From the NCBI RefSeq assembly GCF_040712315.1, contig NC_134013.1, forward strand, positions 78,684,001-78,748,000: 64,000 bases of DNA, given 5' to 3'. Of this stretch, positions 61,366 through 64,000 are shown piece by piece; the first letter of the stretch is position 1; each line of letters starts with the position of its first letter. Below the pieces are notes generated by a model. It ran no database searches, was not told the origin of the DNA, and saw only the letters and a program-made list of their open reading frames with translations. A program made the position numbers and the translations under genes. The DNA comes from Castanea sativa. Its lineage: Eukaryota; Streptophyta; Magnoliopsida; Fagales; Fagaceae.

Positions 61366-62649
61366 GACTAAGAAGAAAAGATTTTGTACAGAAATAGAAG
61401 TTAATAATATCATCACTTCACCGTTTGAATGATAAAAAGATAATGTTTGAACATATTAGGTAACCTACTAGATTTTATAAAAGGTATGTAGCTGAAGTCA
61501 TGTCCATCACTACTCATTACGTTACTCTAAATAGGCAGCACTTAATTAGTCAAGTTGCATGTTTTACCAAAATTTGGACCCTCTCATTACGCATTAAGAA
61601 TACAATCAAAGCATGCATATCAAATTCGACCACAGTTGACTGGCACGAACTTCGCCAAGAGTCTTGTATTTTACTACCATAAATCAAGGTTAATTTGGGT
61701 TTGAATCCTCCAACGTATCAAACGGTTTTCACGTGTGTTAATCACTCACGCTTTCACTTTTAATTCGCAAATTCATCGACCCGTGTCTCATACTCCAAAA
61801 CTTTGACTTGCAATCTTAACCTTTACCCACCAACACACCAAAAACAAAATTCTTGATACCATGAAGGTGAACCGTTTGAAGATCTCAACATTAATTTCAG
61901 AGCTCCCAACTTTAATAGTAGTAGCAAGCAATTAAGCAAACGAGGAAAATACTCAAAACTCAAAAAGTTACGTTTCGGGATTATTGCCAACTCGCTTTGT
62001 CTTTTAAGTTTAGGCAAGTTATTAGGTGGAATTAATACTAGAGTTTTAGCATAGAATAAACGAAACCAAATAAGCCTGTATCTCTGAAAACTTAACTGGT
62101 GGCTTCAAAAAGAAAAGAAAAGAAAACTTAACTGGTGAAACGCATAGGCATTTCTGTAACTGGAACCTCTTGGGATGAAACTTCCATCATCATCATCAGA
62201 TGTATAATTCCATTTCCCCGTACGAATTGCTTTGTGAATAGCCGCTCTTGCTCTAGCCAAGTCGTCTTCAATTCTTTTCTTACCACTCTTGTTCTGCAAA
62301 AATTTAAAAAAGAAGAAGAAGAAGATCATATATATTCATATTGAATCAAATACATATATTATGAATCTTTCAAAATTTACAAGCATATTTTAACCATTGA
62401 ACTTACTCTGATATGTAGAGGACTAAGAGAAGCTTCTGCCATGGCTGGAGCAGGAGCAGGAGCAGGAGCGCGTGCGGGTGAGATTTGTGGGGTTGTATAA
62501 TTCGTTTGCATATGGTCAAAAGATGTTATGGAAGAGAAAATGAGTGAGGGATGGGTTTGGTTTAAGGTACAGAAGTGGAGGAGGAGAAGAAGGAGGAGAA
62601 CGGTTGGAAACAGAAAAAATATGGATGAGTGAACTCGGAGGGTTGCCAT
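57504..62649 (-). CDS. GT47 exostosin-family glycosyltransferase
   Basis: Four exons: 62407-62649, 62133-62293, 59002-59356 and 57504-58166 (243, 161, 355 and 663 nt). The total is 1422 nt, 473 aa, one open frame. The N-terminus has one hydrophobic segment (about residues 9-26, [14 protein letters not shown]), a type II Golgi anchor, then an Ala-Pro-rich stem. The exostosin domain starts near residue 140 with [14 protein letters not shown]. It includes [24 protein letters not shown], and [13 protein letters not shown], then C-V-P-V-I-I-S-D. Plant members (from memory, the At5g20260/At3g42180 group) are probable cell wall polysaccharide glycosyltransferases. The acceptor here is unknown. Intron 2 is 2.8 kb and holds a long (TA)n run. 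Confidence 0.93.
61307..61359. repeat. (TA)n microsatellite
   Basis: About 26 uninterrupted TA units in intron 2 of the GT47 gene. Confidence 0.95.
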
Positions 62650-62701
62650 GACTTTTAATCTTTAGTCTCTATTGTCTCTCACTCTTCTTCTTCTTCTAGG
62701 G

Positions 62702-62736
<35 letters not shown>

Positions 62737-63139
62737 TGGGAAATACTAATGAAGTTATCTAACCAATCTTTGCCAACTTCTGCTATGCTATAAAAGAAGA
62801 TTAATGTGATCTTTGATTTATTAGCAGAGAAACGTTTGAGATTGTTGCGTGTGTGTTAGCGTTGATCCTTGTTTTCTCAATCAAAAGAAAATATTTTTAT
62901 TTTTTTATAATTCAATCAAAAGAAAATCTAAAAAATTGAATTTAGGAGTAGAAGTCATGATTTCCTCAAACACAACTTACCATATATTTGTTTTACATTT
63001 CATATAAAATAGCAAAAGTTTTAAATGAAATCACACACCAAAATTAGTAGAGTATAAAATGGAACACCAAAAGTAGACAAAATATTTGTCTTTTGAAATT
63101 ATGGTAGGTATATATGGGAAATATTATGGTTGTATTAAT
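62650..63139 (-). promoter_or_regulatory. 5' UTR and promoter region of GT47 gene
   Basis: The leader just upstream of the ATG has a (GA)n tract (62706-62732 on plus, CT on the sense strand). No TATA box or start site was fixed. Confidence 0.4.
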
Positions 63140-63339
63140 GGTGTGTTTGGATATCGTTTATTTTGCTAAAACTAAAGAATTATTGCTGAAAGTACTGTAG
63201 ATAAAGGTAAAAGTTAGTTAAAATAGTACAGTGAGGTCATGAATAGTATCAAAAAGTGCAGTAAAACTCATGAATAGTATAAAAAATATGCTGAATAGTG
63301 AAATAATTTTCATTTTTCATTTTAACCCAAGCGCACACT
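63140..63339. mobile_element. MITE, family shared with 30.4-30.5 kb
   Basis: The left end GGTGTGTTTGGATATCG and the complement of the right end CCAAGCGCACACT are inverted. The interior GAAAGTACTGTAGATAAAGG and repeated CATGAATAGTA match the 30.4-kb copy. It has no coding capacity. Confidence 0.7.
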
Positions 63340-63380
63340 AAAAGTAAAAAGTGTGCATAACTTGTGAATTCCAAAAGGAC

Positions 63381-63421
<41 letters not shown>

Positions 63422-64000
63422 ATAAGATTAATTACAAAGTCTAATTACAAAATTAGTTATAGCCTAGAGTTACAACCTTACTCAATATTTTTTTATTAAA
63501 GGTGAATTTTGACAAATCTACCATTGGATTACATCTTTTTCTTGTATCCTTCATGCTTGCAAAATTTTTAGAAAATTAAAGATTAATAGTTATGTTATCA
63601 ATAAATTATTTAAATTGCAAATTTTTGTAGTTAAAAAGTATGCATAAAATATAAGCTTATAGATCATATAGTAAATAATATTCGATTGATACAAAATTTG
63701 ACATGTATATTAAGAGCGTAAAGAACATGAAATTCAATAGTTAGATTTTCAAAATATGTAGAAATGTTTATTTTGTTATGTAAGGTTATAACTTTAAGTT
63801 ATAACCAATTTTGTAGCTAAATTTTGTCCTTAATTTATCTCTCATACTTATTTTTTTGGAGAGATAGTTTCAACTTATGACGTTCATTCTTGATGGTAGC
63901 TTTTTATCATTAGACCAAGATACTAATTGAATGTTTGGTGTAAGGTGGAATCAAACACCAGATCTCTTATTCAATGACAAAAAACTTTTTTCAATTGAGC
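63340..64000. other. intergenic DNA with (CT)n microsatellite
   Basis: A (TC)n run lies at 63387-63417. No gene seen to the window end. Confidence 0.5.

Overview
This is nuclear DNA of a eudicot plant. The evidence is AT-rich intergenic DNA, genes split by many GT-AG introns, CT/GA-rich leaders, plant-specific protein families, and a dense mixture of MITEs, SINEs, Mutator-like elements and a LINE. A woody species of the oak/walnut type (Fagales) would fit the repeat style, but I cannot prove this from the sequence. No bacterial, organellar, viral or CRISPR content was seen.

Four intact protein genes are present, all on the minus strand. From right to left: (1) 57.5-62.6 kb, a GT47 exostosin-family Golgi glycosyltransferase, 4 exons, 473 aa. 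(2) 37.0-47.3 kb, the NatC auxiliary subunit NAA35/MAK10, 16 exons, 724 aa. (3) 19.2-24.4 kb plus a 5'UTR intron to about 25.1 kb, an ANTH/AP180-type clathrin assembly protein close to Arabidopsis At5g35200, 15 exons, 548 aa. (4) 9.4-12.8 kb, a BSD-domain protein, 3 exons, 413 aa, with a predicted GC-AG intron. I placed exon ends by hand at splice consensus sites. In each gene the joined exons keep one open frame to the stop, which strongly supports the models. The genes are unrelated housekeeping functions, and nothing suggests a functional cluster.

Gene remnants: at 3.8-5.8 kb there is a four-exon internal fragment of a large MATH/TRAF-like gene, with intact splice sites and one homopolymer frameshift. 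It lies between two related CACTA-like repeats. MATH-like remnants lie on the other strand at 2.3-2.9 kb. At 8.15-8.9 kb there is a decayed tandem copy of the promoter and first exon of the BSD gene.

Mobile DNA: the best resolved structure is a full-length, dead L1-type LINE with a C-terminal RNase H (49.3-57.0 kb, 16-bp target duplication). A 1.8-kb Mutator-like element with its own 9-bp target duplication is inserted in its 5' leader. Other resolved elements are a 1.04-kb Mutator-like element with a perfect 9-bp duplication (14.65-15.70 kb), a PIF/Harbinger-like element containing a SINE with a 16-bp duplication (16.28-17.45 kb), a hAT-like element inside a NAA35 intron (43.8-44.4 kb), a Stowaway MITE, and a nested cluster of inverted-repeat elements at 33.3-35.7 kb. 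The 25.3-36.8 kb interval has no recognisable gene.

I found no wholly new functional system. The observations most worth checking are the flanked MATH-gene fragment, the duplicated BSD promoter/exon, the GC-AG intron, and the nested LINE/Mutator structure.
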